DNA from: Capsicum annuum
Lineage: Eukaryota > Streptophyta > Magnoliopsida > Solanales > Solanaceae
Length of the DNA stretch: 64,000 bases
Direction: 5' to 3'
Assembly (NCBI RefSeq): GCF_002878395.1
Contig: NC_061115.1
Location: forward strand, 98,777,724 to 98,841,723
The position numbers and the translations under genes are program-made. Numbering within the stretch: the first letter of the stretch is position 1; the number at the start of each line of letters is the position of its first letter. The notes under the pieces were generated by a model, which searched no databases, was not told the DNA's origin, and saw only the letters and a list, made by a program, of their open reading frames with translations. Shown piece after piece: positions 26,231-38,195 of the stretch.

Positions 26231-27220
26231 AATTAGTGAAGTGTATTCACCGCTTGGCTAATCTTAGAGTTCACTTCTTGGACTCCAAGAATGGTGGTGT
26301 GATGGTTCTAGAAGTTATTCGATTATCTCATGGTATGGAGATTAAGGAGAATCAAGTGTTAGATCTTATCTTGATAAAAAAAAATCAAGAGTGATGTTGG
26401 TAGGAAAAAGGTAGTGGTGTTTGAGATCAGTGGTGATAGTACTTTACAGTGCCAAGGAATGTTGTGTGTTCCTGATGTCGATGGATTGTGACAAAGGATT
26501 TAGGCAGCGGCGAATGAATTACACTATATTGTTCATCTCGTCTCGACTAATATTTATCATGATCTCAAGGATATCTATTGGTGAAATGGAATGAAGGGGG
26601 ATGTGGCTTATTTTGTGACAAAGTGCATGGTGTGTCAATAGGTTAAGGTTGAGCACATGAGTCTAGAAGGGTTGTATCAATAAATTTATTTGCCCAAATA
26701 GAAATGGGAAGTGATTTATATGAACTTTATTACTGGTCTTCCTCAGTCTTGGGATCAATATTATTTGGTTTGGGTCATCATGGATAGGATGACAAAGTCT
26801 TCCCACTTGTAGCTAGTGAGAAGTACCTTCTCGGTGGAGAATTATGCAAAGTTGTATCTTTAGGAGATTGTAAAGATGCATGCGGTGCCTGTTTTGATTA
26901 TTTTTTATCGTGGCATGTATTTTACATCTCACTTCTTAAAATCTTTCCAGAAAGGGTTGGGTACTAAGGTTAGTCTGAGTACTACTTTCCACCCACAGAC
27001 GAATGTGCAAGCAGAGAGAACGTGGCAATTGGGTTAGGCATCTATCTTTGGTGGAGTTTTATTAAAACAATATCTATCATTATAGTATTGGTATGGCCCC
27101 TTTTAAGGCATTGTATGGTAGGAGGTGTAGATATCCCATTGGGTGGTTCGATCTTGGTGAGGCAGATATGTTTGGTCTTGACTTGGTTACCAGGCTATGG
27201 AGAAGGTAAAGGTGATTTGG
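26231..27220 (+). pseudogene. Chr-3 integrase, N-terminal and core part
   Basis: The zinc-binding region lies at 26510-26640 (HYIVHLVSTNIYHDLKD, then CMVC). In the core, the first catalytic Asp is present in VIMDRMTKSSH (26775-26807); the second is replaced by Tyr in a LIIFYRGMYFTSH block (26897-26935); the Glu survives in QAERT (27008-27022). The strand then runs through ALYGRRCR-like sequence to 27220, where Ath-3 is inserted. The TAG at 26861 is shared with Chr-4. The remainder of the domain is at 48331. Confidence 0.85.
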
Positions 27221-27225
27221 GATAG

Positions 27226-28710
27226 TGATACACCCAAATTACAAATTTCTTACGAAAGTGTAAGCGGTCGCTGTAAAATATAGAACCCAACTGAGTTGGG
27301 TGTCGAATCCCACAGGGAATATTGTGTTCACTAAGTATTGTGACTATTATTAGACTGTTGATCTAAGGTCCCTGGGTACAAAGGGGTTTTTGATATGTTA
27401 ATAATGCTCTTTTGTTCTTGTATTGCACAGCGGTCCAGATAATGAGAGTTAATACAGGTGTAATTTCAATGAAAATGAGTTAACTAGAGTTATGCTCTCC
27501 AAGATGTTCTAACAGTTAGGGTTGTGAACTTATGCTTGAATTCTAACTTGTAATATCAATTGTAAGAAGCATTGAAATCTAAGAATTACCCACTTGTTTC
27601 TCAACCTAATGGGTATTTTACCCTTTTCTTATTTCGAACTTAAAGGATCCATGTATCACTCAATAGAACTCTCATGAGGGTTGATTACGTTAGGGCAACA
27701 ACCCTTGACCCAAAGGGTAAACCTATGGATTTCATATGAATCACCTCTTTTCCCAACATCAACTTTCTTGTCGGACAAATGGTGTTCATGGGATTACTTT
27801 TCAAGTTTGCAACCAAGAGATGTCATTATAATGAAGAGAGATTCATACAATTTAAATAGATGATAGAAACAAATGGATTCACAACCCCAAACAGTTCTTG
27901 ACATCAAAGCTCACATAACCCTAGTTATGGGAGTTTAGCTACTCATCTCCATATAAGATATCAAAGATATAGTGATGTTTATAAACAACTTCAAGACAGT
28001 ACTTACAAAATTTACATTATTGTTCTTTTTAATCTTCAATGAAAGCAAATAGAGAATAATAATCAGATCTTAATTTCTAGCCTCCAATCTCAAGGAAAAG
28101 TGTAACACAACTCTCAATAGAGAAGAAATTATGAAACTACTGTCAAAAGATGTGGAATAAACCCTAATACTTGGTATTTATATGTTTCCCAGAATTGGGA
28201 CTTTAAAATTTAAACTCTGAGTTGCAGCTTCATGCTCGATGGTTCAAGCGATGGTTTATTGCTAAGGTGACTGTCCATCACCTAGACCATCACTGGATCT
28301 CCAGTGAGTCTGCGTTCTGCTTCTGAGTTATGGATAGGTCGACGGTTCTTCGCAATACCAATGGTACGTCACATGACTTCCAACGGTCCTACATTTTATT
28401 TCTTGGAAAAGGTTTAGGCCGACGGTTCATTGCAATACCGATGATCCATCGTATGACTTCCAGTGGTCCTGCATTCTATTTCCTGGTGATGGTTTAGGCC
28501 GACGGTTTATTGCAAGGTCGACGGGCCATCACCTAAGCGGTCGCTGATCAATTTTCCTTTGTTTTGTCTAATTTATCCAAGTTATTCTTCATACTCAGTT
28601 CTTATCCTGAAAACACTAAAACACCATGTTAAATACGACAAGCGTTGCTTGAAAATAGATAATTATCCAAAGAAAAAGGCCTAAATATTATGTCAAAAGC
28701 CATAACATCA
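27226..28710 (-). repeat. Ath-3 3' LTR
   Basis: TGATAC...ACATCA on the plus strand; its partner is 46873-48325. Shared blocks include GTTGGGTGT(C/T)GAATCCCACA near the start and CAAAAG(C/T)C at the end. By eye the first 245 aligned bases differ at roughly one in eight. The U3 array of CGACGGTTC/GATCCATCG words is at 28240-28545. Confidence 0.92.
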
Positions 28711-30200
28711 ACACCCTCAACGTAAGGCAATTACTTGTCCTCAAGCAACTCAGCACCAAATTACAAATATAAACAACATAATGACAGACATTTGCTACTC
28801 AACAAGTTTTCACACAGCCATTCACTTGTCATCCAAATCATATGGTTTAACATGTCAGAGTCCATAACCGGCATTGTTTCCAATTCAATTTATCTACACA
28901 AACATAGATATAAGAATCTACAGAAATCATCCAAATTAAGTGTAACTCAGGTTTCCCTCACAGTCAAGGAGATCCACCACCCATAATATTTTGTAGATAC
29001 AAATTAAAACCCTCTCACTCATCAAAGAATTTTCTAACATAGCACATGTACCCATAGGCTTGCCTTTATAAGCCAACGCCCCCCTTATAGCTTAGTTCCA
29101 AGATCAAGTTGGCCTTTTCTAGGTTAGTAATAAGGTATCCGGCTAGGTCAGGAAGGAATTTTGGGTAAAAGTGACTAAGAACTAGGCTTTAACTCTCTTT
29201 GCCTTCAAATTCTTCTTACCAGGGCCATTACTTTGCTAGCTCACTTACCCTTTTCTCATTCATTTATACTTTACTACAATAAATATTTTTTCCCTTTTAT
29301 ATATATATATATATTTACAAACAAGCATCATCCACCCTCAACTTAGGTTAATACCATAAGTCAAGGTGCATATTGTCTAAACTAAACCAGGGCCAAATGC
29401 TCTAATTCAAATTCCAGACCAACTGTCCATTAAGCAGTTAACAGCCCCATAATAGCTACCCTCAACTTAGGTGTTTTTCCTAAATTTAGGTACGTATTGC
29501 CTATTACTAGGCCAGGGCTAAAGATAGGAGTCAACAGCTAAAAGAGAGTTAACTAGAATACTTGGTGATGAAGAAAGATTTACAAAGGCTCAAAGAAAGG
29601 TTCAAACATGGAAAATTATTTTTGGTGGGGTTAATTTTTGGCTAAGTGGACTAAAAGCACAAGGTGGCATGCCATCACTTCTCATCCCATCAGCTATAGA
29701 ACAACATCAATTGAACCAGGCAAGTTCTAGGTACTATACTATATAAGTAATAATACAAAATACTCACACGCATAGTGGCAACTGAGTCACACTCATTCTA
29801 CAGTTCTTATGATATGCATCACATGTCATGAGAATTTATAGATTAATTCCAACTACGGATTCACTAACAGTTGATAACATATCCTAGGAGACAAAAGTAA
29901 ATAGTCAAATGGAAATAGTCATAACTTGATGCCAACGTCATTCATCATCCATATTTACAACAAGATACTAAAACAAACAACACTTTTATTTCATGGACAA
30001 ATATCATCAACATAACAAGACTTAAAAATAATAAAAATGCAAACTTGTAATTAAACCTAGGCATGTGACATAATCCTAGACATGTCGATTCTCCTAGCTA
30101 GCACATGGTAGGGTTAAGAATATCAGCAGCACAACCCTCTATGGTACAAGCACATCCCACCCCCACAGAAAATAATGCTTTGTCCTCAATGCATATAATT
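28711..30200 (-). other. Ath-3 polypurine tract and 3' untranslated region
   Basis: Begins with the GTTGAGGGTGT-type tract (minus strand) and shows no coding domain. It contains a TA dinucleotide run at 29298-29315 and two CCCTCAACTTAGG...CCTAA(A/G) stem-like blocks (29337, 29460). Similar blocks occur in Ath-2 (16750) and Ath-4 (38943). Confidence 0.75.
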
Positions 30201-32270
30201 TTAGTATAAATGAGGGGAAGTACTTGTAGTGCCTCTTATTTATCTGAGGCATCTGTGAAGTGCGGTGAGGATGCAATGTCTTCACTAGGTTTAATTTTGA
30301 CCAACATGGTTGTTAGAGTGCTCATAATCTATTTCTTTAGAATCGGAGGTACAATATCTCTGGCCGGATCTACAGCTTACCTCCTAATTGGGTTAGAACT
30401 GGTAGACACTCCAGCTACTTCATCCTTTGCTCTTTTACTTTTTCTCTCCTTATCTTTCCTTGATTTTCTTCTTTCCTTCTTTATCTTATGTTTCTCTCGC
30501 TCCTCTGGTGACATGGCTTCGAGACTCTTTCTTTTAGTAGTTTCTCATGCATCTTTTTCATTGGTCTCCGCTACCTTCTTACCCTTATCTTTGATTGGTC
30601 GACCCATTAAATCAATAAGACCTTCGTCTTCATCACTTGCAACCTGGACTAGATCAAATATGGTCTGTTGTAATTGTTGATTCATCCTTTTTATATCTGC
30701 CTAGATTTGCCTAACCTCCTCAATAAATTTTGCAAAATTTGAAATGGGTATGGCATCTAACTACTTTTTGATTCGCTCCTCCATATTGTCCATTCCTTGC
30801 TGGATGTTCCTGAAAGGGCGTATTGCTTCGTCTATAATTCTTTCGGTAAAGGGTTTGAAATCTTCCCGCCATATGGATAACTATTTTTCAACCCTTTTCT
30901 GTGCCCGAACTACCTTTGTAAAGTTCTTATAGTTCAGCCTGTATTCTGAATATTGAGGCAAAACTATTACAGAATCTACAGTCCTACCCATAAGCATCAA
31001 AGAAGAACCTGCAGAGGTGGTAGGAGGCATAAACATAGCAAAAGGTAATGGAATACCTGAAGAAACCTCAGATGATTCAGGAATTGGCGCCGACTGAGTT
31101 TACTGAGCTAGGGACTTATTGACTCGCATATTGAATTTCAATTCATCCCTTGTTTTTTCAATATCCTACCTATTCACTGCCCAATCCTTATTATCAAGTC
31201 CACTAATCAAAGGAACATTTGCTTGATTACATAACTCAGTGATAAGATATGGAAATGGAAGTGTAGTCGTGGTCTTATGAGCTTGAAAGAACAAATCATC
31301 AGCAATAAGGTGGCAAAAATCTACTGTTAATCCCTTGATCAATACAACAACAATTACAGCTCTAGTGATCTCTAAGCAGTCATCACCTTCTGTCGGCATC
31401 AGCCTCAATCTAACAATTGCCCACCAGAACATGGCCCTAAAGTTCAGGGATGACTTAGATATCCATTCGCGTGGGTTGTGCAACTATGAAGGCTCTCCTT
31501 CATCTATCAATACTCTGGCCAGCCATGGCCTTTGTGTCTTTTCTGTGAATAGTCGGTGTTCTAATTCTGGGATTACACCCAGTATCTGGTATTCAGGCCC
31601 GAACAAGAATCTGTTCAATGTGCGCTTTAAGATATCTATATCAACTCCGCGAATAGGAACAATATCCAACTTTTTCATGTCAGTTGCCGATGCACCAGGG
31701 GGGAGGTTCTTCTCCAACAACGCCAAGTAATTGGCAAAAAACACACAAACCAAGTTTGGTGGATAGGATCTGAGTGGCCTCCTTATCCTCTCTAACTTAT
31801 ATTCATTGAATCAGCGCTCAAGTTCTGGGTACTCATGAAAGGTTGTTTTCATAATTTGATACTCCTCAAAAATAGTTGTCTTTGCATCCAACCTGTCTAT
31901 TGGTGAGAGCCCTTTGTAGAAATGCTCCCTATCCCCCTTGACCTGCCATCTGATACCCTCCCACAGTTGCGAGTCCTTGCGTCAGAACATATTTTGGTCC
32001 TTCTATTCTGGAGCCTCTCTTTGTATAGGGTTAGATACTTCAACCCCTTCCTCATTTGGTATCAAACTTGAGTTGCTGCTACTACTGCTTTCACCCTCCT
32101 CTTCAGACTGGGAGGATTAGGAAATCACCTGACGATTACACCAGGTACTGCGTGCTGGTGCATTGAAACTTTGGGATGGCCCTTTCCTGGCGCTTATCGT
32201 CTACCCCTGCCCCTAGTTGGTGGTAATTTTTTGGCTATAGTACCTGAAATTGCAGCATTTATCAACTTAT
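30201..32270 (-). pseudogene. Ath-3 env-like gene (putative plant transposon protein domain)
   Basis: Athila-type elements carry an extra gene between integrase and 3' LTR. Here the best part is 31753-31166: 197 codons in one frame broken by a single TAG at 31484-31486. Readable blocks are VCVFFANYLALLEKNLPPG, IVPIRGVDIDILKRTLNRFL, RPWLARVLIDEGEPS, then NPREWISKSSLNFRAMFWWA, LRLMPTEGDD and YLITELCNQANVPLI. I recognise this as the 'putative plant transposon protein' family that accompanies these elements. The upstream part (to about 32260) starts with basic and Ser/Glu-rich stretches; the downstream part (to about 30200) is rich in Lys/Arg/Glu. The function of this protein is unknown, and no signal peptide is evident. 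A second copy is in Ath-2. Confidence 0.72.
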
Positions 32271-33430
32271 AAACTCAAATTAGAAGAAAGAAAATTTTCC
32301 AACTAGTGATGGATAGGGCGACGGTCCTTCGGGTCTATGACGGTCCATTGACCCCAACCATCGGGGTCATTCCAGTAATCACATTTCTAAGAAAGTTGTG
32401 ATGGCTTCAAGAGATGGATCATCGGGTGTCCGACGGTTCGTCGCTTAAGCCGTCGCCTGCATTTTTCAAATTCAAGCCTCATTTTGGCATTTGGTCAAAG
32501 ACCTTCCATACACTTCATTTAAGGACGATTTTTATGGCATAATTATCGATAATACACCACCATATTTTGCCATTTTTGGTCCATGGGTTACTCAAACTTT
32601 CCCCAGGACATTGTATGCTAGGTTTCAACTCAAATCATTACCACACATTACCAGAAGTAGAAGAGAATTGGTTCACTTGATTGAATTCACCTATGTTATT
32701 TCTCATCATGTTAAAGAAAAAAAGGAAGTGAAAGGAAATTTATACCTTGTTATTGCAGTATTGGGTCACTTCTCTGACTTTGTACAATGAACTCCGGACA
32801 ACAGTTGATTATTTGTTTTAGTGAAAAGAACTTAGCTGGCTTGTGATGAATAAAGAAAAATGAAAAATGGACTTTAAATAGCTGGGAAAGGGGAGATGGA
32901 GAGTTATAAGAGAGAGTGAAAGGGCTCAGGTGCATTGAATAGTTGGTGAGTTACTTAACCGCTTCAAATTATCATTTAAACCCATTTGAATCAGATAATA
33001 ATGAATAATTCAGCTATTTAAATTAATTTGACCCAACACGCTGAAATAAGGTTTCCTGCGATGGTTCAAACGATGGTCCATCATATGTTTGATGTTTTAT
33101 CGGTTAATCCCGTCGTCCTTTTCTAGTGAACTTACCGGGAGACATACTGGCGACGGTTGAAGCGATGGTCCATCGCATGTGCAATGGTCCATCGGTTAAC
33201 CCATCTCTATTCTTCCAGTAATTTAGTTTATGAACTTTGTTGCGATGATTACCACGATGGTCCGTTGAGTCACCGACGGTCAGTCGGGTTACCCGTCGGT
33301 CACCCCAAACTTTCTCAGCTTCTGTTTTGCTATATTTTCATGCCTGCACACTTACACAAACCCTTCAGCTTGTACAAAACAACAAAACAAACATCAGAAT
33401 AACTTCAACTCATGCTATATAACAACACAC
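32271..33430 (-). other. Ath-3 spacer with palindromic motif arrays
   Basis: Non-coding stretch between the env-like gene and integrase. Two clusters (32311-32462 and 33050-33305) contain many copies of CGATGGTCCATCG-like words, for example GCGATGGTCCATCGCATGTG near 33162 and GACGGTCAGTCGG near 33278. The same motif is found in the U3 of this element's LTRs. Nothing else is recognised. Confidence 0.75.
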
Positions 33431-34490
33431 CATGGGTTACCTCCCACTAGCGCCTGATTTATCATTGCAGCATGACTCAGTTATCTCAATTACCCAGACT
33501 TCATCAATATAGATAGTATAAATACTTCTTATCGAGTCCATTGGACTGATGTACAGTTTGACTCATTGCCCGTTGACCTTGAAGACACTTTCATCTTCAT
33601 TTTTTAGTTCCACTGCTCCAGATAAGTAGACTTGGTTAACTCTAAATGGGCTAGACCATTTGTATTTGAAATTACCTGGAAAAATCTTGAGTCAAAAGTT
33701 GAAGAGTAGCACCAAGTCACCTTTATAAAAATCTTGCTTTTCAATTCTGCGGTCATGGTACTTCTTCATTCTCTCTTTGTACAAGTCAGCTCTTTCATAA
33801 GCTCTAAGATGGAACTCATCCATCTCATTCAGCTGCCCAGTCTCATATTTGCTGCCTTATTCCAATTCAGATTAAGCCGCTTCAGTGCCCACAGTGCTTT
33901 ATACTCCAGTTCAGTCGGAAATGACATGCCTTACCATAAACCAATTAGTATGATGACATGCCAATTGTTGTATTGAAAGCCGTTCGATATGCCCATAAGG
34001 CTTCGTCTAGCTTCCTAGACCAATCCTTCCTACTAGCATTTACAGTCTTGGCAAAGATAGCTTTGATTTCCCGATTAGAGATTTCTACTTGCCCACTGGT
34101 TTGCAGGTGGTATGGTGTAGCCACTTTATGCTGCCTAACTCCATATTTTGCAAAGGTAGCTCTGAATATTTTGTTGCAAAAGTTTGATCCTCCATCGTTG
34201 ATAATCGTACGTGGTACCCCAAAGTTAAAGAAGATGTTTTTCGTCAAGAATGCAACAACTCTCTTTCCTTCATTATCTGCTAGAGACACTACCTCAACCT
34301 ATTTTGACACGTAGTCAACGGATACTAATATGAACTTCATCCCAAATGAGCTCAAGAAGGGCCCCATGAAATCAATGCCCAAAACATCAAATAATTTTAC
34401 CTCCAGCATTTTCGACGTCGGTATCATGGTGCTTTGAGATCGACCCTTGCGTTTGACATTGTTCACACCTCTTCACGAACTCATAGGCTT
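33431..34490 (-). pseudogene. Ath-3 integrase, core and C-terminal half
   Basis: Minus strand. It resumes at 34490 with AYEFVKRCEQCQTQGSISKH, the end of the zinc-binding domain (CX2C). Then come GIDFMGPFLSSFGMKFILV and SVDYVSK, with catalytic aspartates. The open stretch 34289-33945 has FGVPRTIINDGGSNFCNKIF (second Asp), KVATPYHLQTSGQVEISNRE (Glu), SRKDWSRKLDEALWAYRTAF and TTIGMSSY. The D,D-35-E residues are thus all present. The domain continues to about 33560 in shifted frames (LKRLNLN-type block, then MDEFHLRAYERADLYKERM). An isolated TGA follows the CQTQG block. The N-terminal part lies beyond Ath-4, at 42694. Confidence 0.9.
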
Positions 34491-35947
34491 TTATAACACT
34501 TAACTTACACATCAATTTAGTTCAAGGCAGTTGTCATTAATATATTTACCCAACTTTAGAGTTGGGGTCGAATCCACAACGAACAATGTCAGTGGCGATT
34601 AAACTAATTTGAAACTATAGCTATAAGTTGAATTCAAAAAAATGATATGAAAAGACAAAATAAGGGTTTTTGATGATCAAACAAATGTTAAAGTTTTAAC
34701 TTGCTTTAGAGCTCAAAACTAAAATTTCAATAGTTCAAATCAGTGATAAAGAGCAACTAGGGTTGTGATCACTATGATTATTATCCCCACTAAATAATAA
34801 CTGTAGTATTGGGTTCTCATAACTTGTGGGAAACACCAAATTCTATTCATACTGATTTTCTCACAAGTTGATCAATCTTATTACAGCATTAAACATTAGA
34901 TGGGAGCTTAACCATCCCAAATCCTTGTTGATAATTCACTACCTTTAGTTTATTTCTCAGTTTGAGCAAATCAACATAAGGCAAGATTTACTGTTTGCAA
35001 CCAATAAATAACAAATATAACAAAGAAATTATCAAGATGTCCCCACAATCACTCAAACCCTAACCAACTATTAAATCCATGGGGGAATAATCATAGATCC
35101 TACAACCCTAGTTGTGGGTTTTAGTTCCATGTGAGAAAGAAAGAGATAGATACAATTATAATCATCATTCAAAGTTATTAAAATTACAAAATATGAAGTC
35201 TGTAGTTAATTCTCTTCTAAGTTCAAGAAAAAATTGCCACAACCAAATCAAAGACTTGAAAATTGAATTCTAAGTTTTGAGCCCCCAAAGAGAGGTGAAC
35301 TCATTTGGAATAAGTTTCATCCATTTCAAGATGATCATGATGGTGAATGAAAACCCTAGAACTTGTCCTTAAATACTTCAACCTAATTATGGAAACAAAA
35401 TCACAGATCATAGCTTTTTTCTCAAACAGATGACGTCGTGGGTAACGACTTATCAGGAGTCTGACGACTTATCAGGAATTTCATCAGCTCCTCTTCACTT
35501 TTAACAATCTTTGCCATAGATTGACGATGAGGCGTGATGGCTTATCAGACCTTTGATGACTTATCACAGATGTTGTCACATCTTCACTTCAATTTCTCAA
35601 GCATTGCCCAAGCCTGAAAATGATCCTGACAGCTTATCACAACTCTGACGGCCTATCACAGATGTCGTCACGTATTCTAGCTGAAGTCCACTCTCTGTTT
35701 AAGGCTGATGTTACTTTTGATAACTTATCACAAGGCTGATAACTTATCAGAAAAGTCATCAGCCATACTTGTATCTCTACTTACTCAAAAATTAACTCTT
35801 TTACCTTTGTTGTTGCTGGTTTTCTTCCATCTTGACTGTTATTGCAATAACAAAGAGAAAACAATCAAAAACAACAAAATTTGCCTAAGACTTTGCAATT
35901 ATTCTCAGTTAAAAGCCTCAAATGTGTTAGCATCTGCTCACACATCA
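34491..35947 (-). repeat. Ath-4 LTR, terminal 3' copy
   Basis: Begins TTATAACAC (TG lost) and ends CACACATCA. It lacks about 80 bases present in the next copy near 37035-37115. The U3 array of GACGACTTATCAGG words is at 35430-35760. From 35591 to 35860 it is identical by eye to the corresponding part of the middle LTR. Confidence 0.9.
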
Positions 35948-36689
35948 ACACCCTCAACTTAAAATAATTGTTTGTCCTTAAGCAACAAAAACACAACCAA
36001 GGGGATACAGAGTACTTTCGGCAGTTAACCATCCATATTATCTCAAAACATCTTCACCAGCTCCAAGGTCAATTAATTGAAAAATAACAACTGTGCATAT
36101 TATTGAAGAACAACAACGCGACACACAGGAATCAAGATATGGCATCAATTCAGCAATATCAACCATGCATGTACCAGGATTACACTATCCAAATAAGTTA
36201 GCAACTAGCAACGTAACCAGTGTGTCCTCACAACAAAGAGGTCCCTCCTCACTCATATGTGAACTCAAGCATGTCAATGCAGTTACGATAAAGATACACT
36301 CACTCTTAGAAAAAAGTTTCAGTCAATGTATGCCATATACCATAAGCTTGCCTTTATTTCCATTACCAAAGCTTTCAGATGGTTAATTTAGGATCACTAT
36401 AGGACTTTTCTTCAACTTGTAATGTAGGCTTAGGGCTGGTATGATACACAAGGATATTTAAAGTAACTAAGCCTCCTTGGCACTACACTATTTTTGGTGT
36501 CTCACTTATCAACCTTTACCTTATTTCTCCCTTTCTTGATTAAAGCACATTCAAGTTCGGTGCAGTTTTTATTCATTCATTTTCTCCTTTTCATAGCTTT
36601 TCTTTTCTCATTCTTTTTCTACCACACCCATCCTTGAATTTTTTTTAAATTTACCCTTCTTCATACTCACTTTACATCACGAACCTCTA
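35948..36689 (-). repeat. Ath-4 duplicated 3' UTR segment
   Basis: 742 bases colinear with 38196-38937, including the polypurine joint ACCCTCAACTTAAAATAATTG and the end ACCTCTATGAT. It stops at the start of the middle LTR through the shared word TATGATA. Confidence 0.88.
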
Positions 36690-38195
36690 TGATAATGCTC
36701 AAATTATACATTAATTTAGTTCAAGGCGATCATCGTCAATATATTTGAGCAACTTTGGAGTTGGGGTCGAATCCAAGAGGAACAATATGAGTGAAGATTA
36801 AACTAATTTGAAACTATAGCTATAAGTTGAATTCAAACAAACGATACGAAAAGATAAAATAAGGGTTTTTGATGATCAAACAAATGTTAAAGTTTTAACT
36901 TGCTTCAGAGCTCAAAACTAAAATTTCAATAGTTCAAATCAGTGATAGAGAGGAACTAGGGTTGTGATCACTATGATTATTAATCCCCATTAAATAATAA
37001 CTATATTATTGGGTTCTCATGACTAGTGGGAAACACTAAATTATCAATTTTGACAGTCCATCTAAGTATTTCTCAACCTGCCTAGATGTTGAACTCCCTA
37101 ATTCTCTCGACTTAGGAAATCATTCTATTCATACTAATTTTTTCTCAAGTTGATCAATCTTGTTACAACATTAATCATTAGATGGGAGCTTAACCTTCCC
37201 AAATCCTTGTTGATAATTCGCTACCTTTAGTTTATTTCTCAGTTCAAGCAAATCAACATAAGGCGGTATTTATTGTTTGCAACCAATAAATAACAATCAT
37301 AACAAACCCTAACCAACTATTAAATCTATGGAGGAATATTCATAGATCCCATAATCCTAGTTATGGGTTTTAGTTCCACATAAGATAGAAAGAGATAGCA
37401 ACAATTATAATCATTATTCAAAGTAATTAAACTTACAAAAGATGAAGTCTGAAGTTGATTCTCTTCTAAGTTCAACAGAAAATTTCCACAACCAAATCAA
37501 GGAGTTGAAAATTAAATTTTAAGTTTTGAGCCCCCAAAGAGTGGTGAACTCCTTTGGAATAAGTTCTAGTCGTTTCAAGATATCAATATGACAAATGAAA
37601 TTCCTAGAATTTATCTTTAAATACTTTAGCCTAATTATGGAAACAAAATCACAGATCACAGCTTTTTTCTCAAATAGATGACGTCGTGGGTGACGACTTA
37701 TCAGGAGTCTGACGACTTATCAGGAATGTCATCAGGACCTCTTCACTTTTGACAATATTTTCCATAGATTGACGATGAGGCGTGATGGCTTATCAGAACT
37801 TTGATGACTTATCACGGATGTTGTCACATCTTCACTTTAATTTCTCAAGCATTGCCCAAGCCTGAAAATGATCCTGACAGCTTATCACAACTCTGACGGC
37901 CTATCACAGATGTCGTCACGTATTCTAGCTGAAGTCCACTCTCTGTTTAAGGCTGATGTTACTTTTGATAACTTATCACAAGGCTGATAACTTATCAGAA
38001 AAGTCATCAGCCATACTTGTATCTCTACTTACTCAAAAATTAACTCTTTTACCTTTGTTGTTGCTGGTTTTCTTCCATCTTGACTGTTATTGCAATAACA
38101 AAGAGAAAGCAATCAAAAACGATAAAAGTTGCTTAAGACTTTGCAATTATTCTTAGTTAAAAGCCTTAAAAATGTTAGCATCTACTCGGACATCA
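36690..38195 (-). repeat. Ath-4 LTR, middle copy
   Basis: TGATAATGCTC...ACATCA. It is offset from the terminal copy by 2248 bases, the length of one LTR plus the duplicated UTR. It lacks a roughly 30-base piece (near 37305) that is present at 35030-35060. Confidence 0.9.

Noticed and set aside
30210..30680. Plus-strand open frame of 156 codons, the second longest in the window.
   Set aside because: It is antisense to the env-like gene of Ath-3, has no recognisable domain, and its hydrophobic runs follow from Lys/Glu-rich coding on the other strand.
31335..31730. Plus-strand open frame of 131 codons.
   Set aside because: It lies exactly antisense to the best-preserved part of the env-like gene; a shadow frame.
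30201..32270. True viral envelope gene or an integrated plant virus.
   Set aside because: No signal peptide, fusion peptide or membrane anchor is seen, and no movement-protein or pararetrovirus coat motifs occur. The family is the plant transposon protein of Athila-like elements.
33958..34314. Plus-strand open frame of 118 codons.
   Set aside because: Antisense to the Ath-3 integrase core, which has the full set of catalytic motifs on the minus strand.
35430..35760. CRISPR-like appearance of regularly recurring GACGACTTATCAGG words.
   Set aside because: Spacing and word are irregular, the array lies in an LTR of a plant element, and copies occur at the same place in related LTRs.
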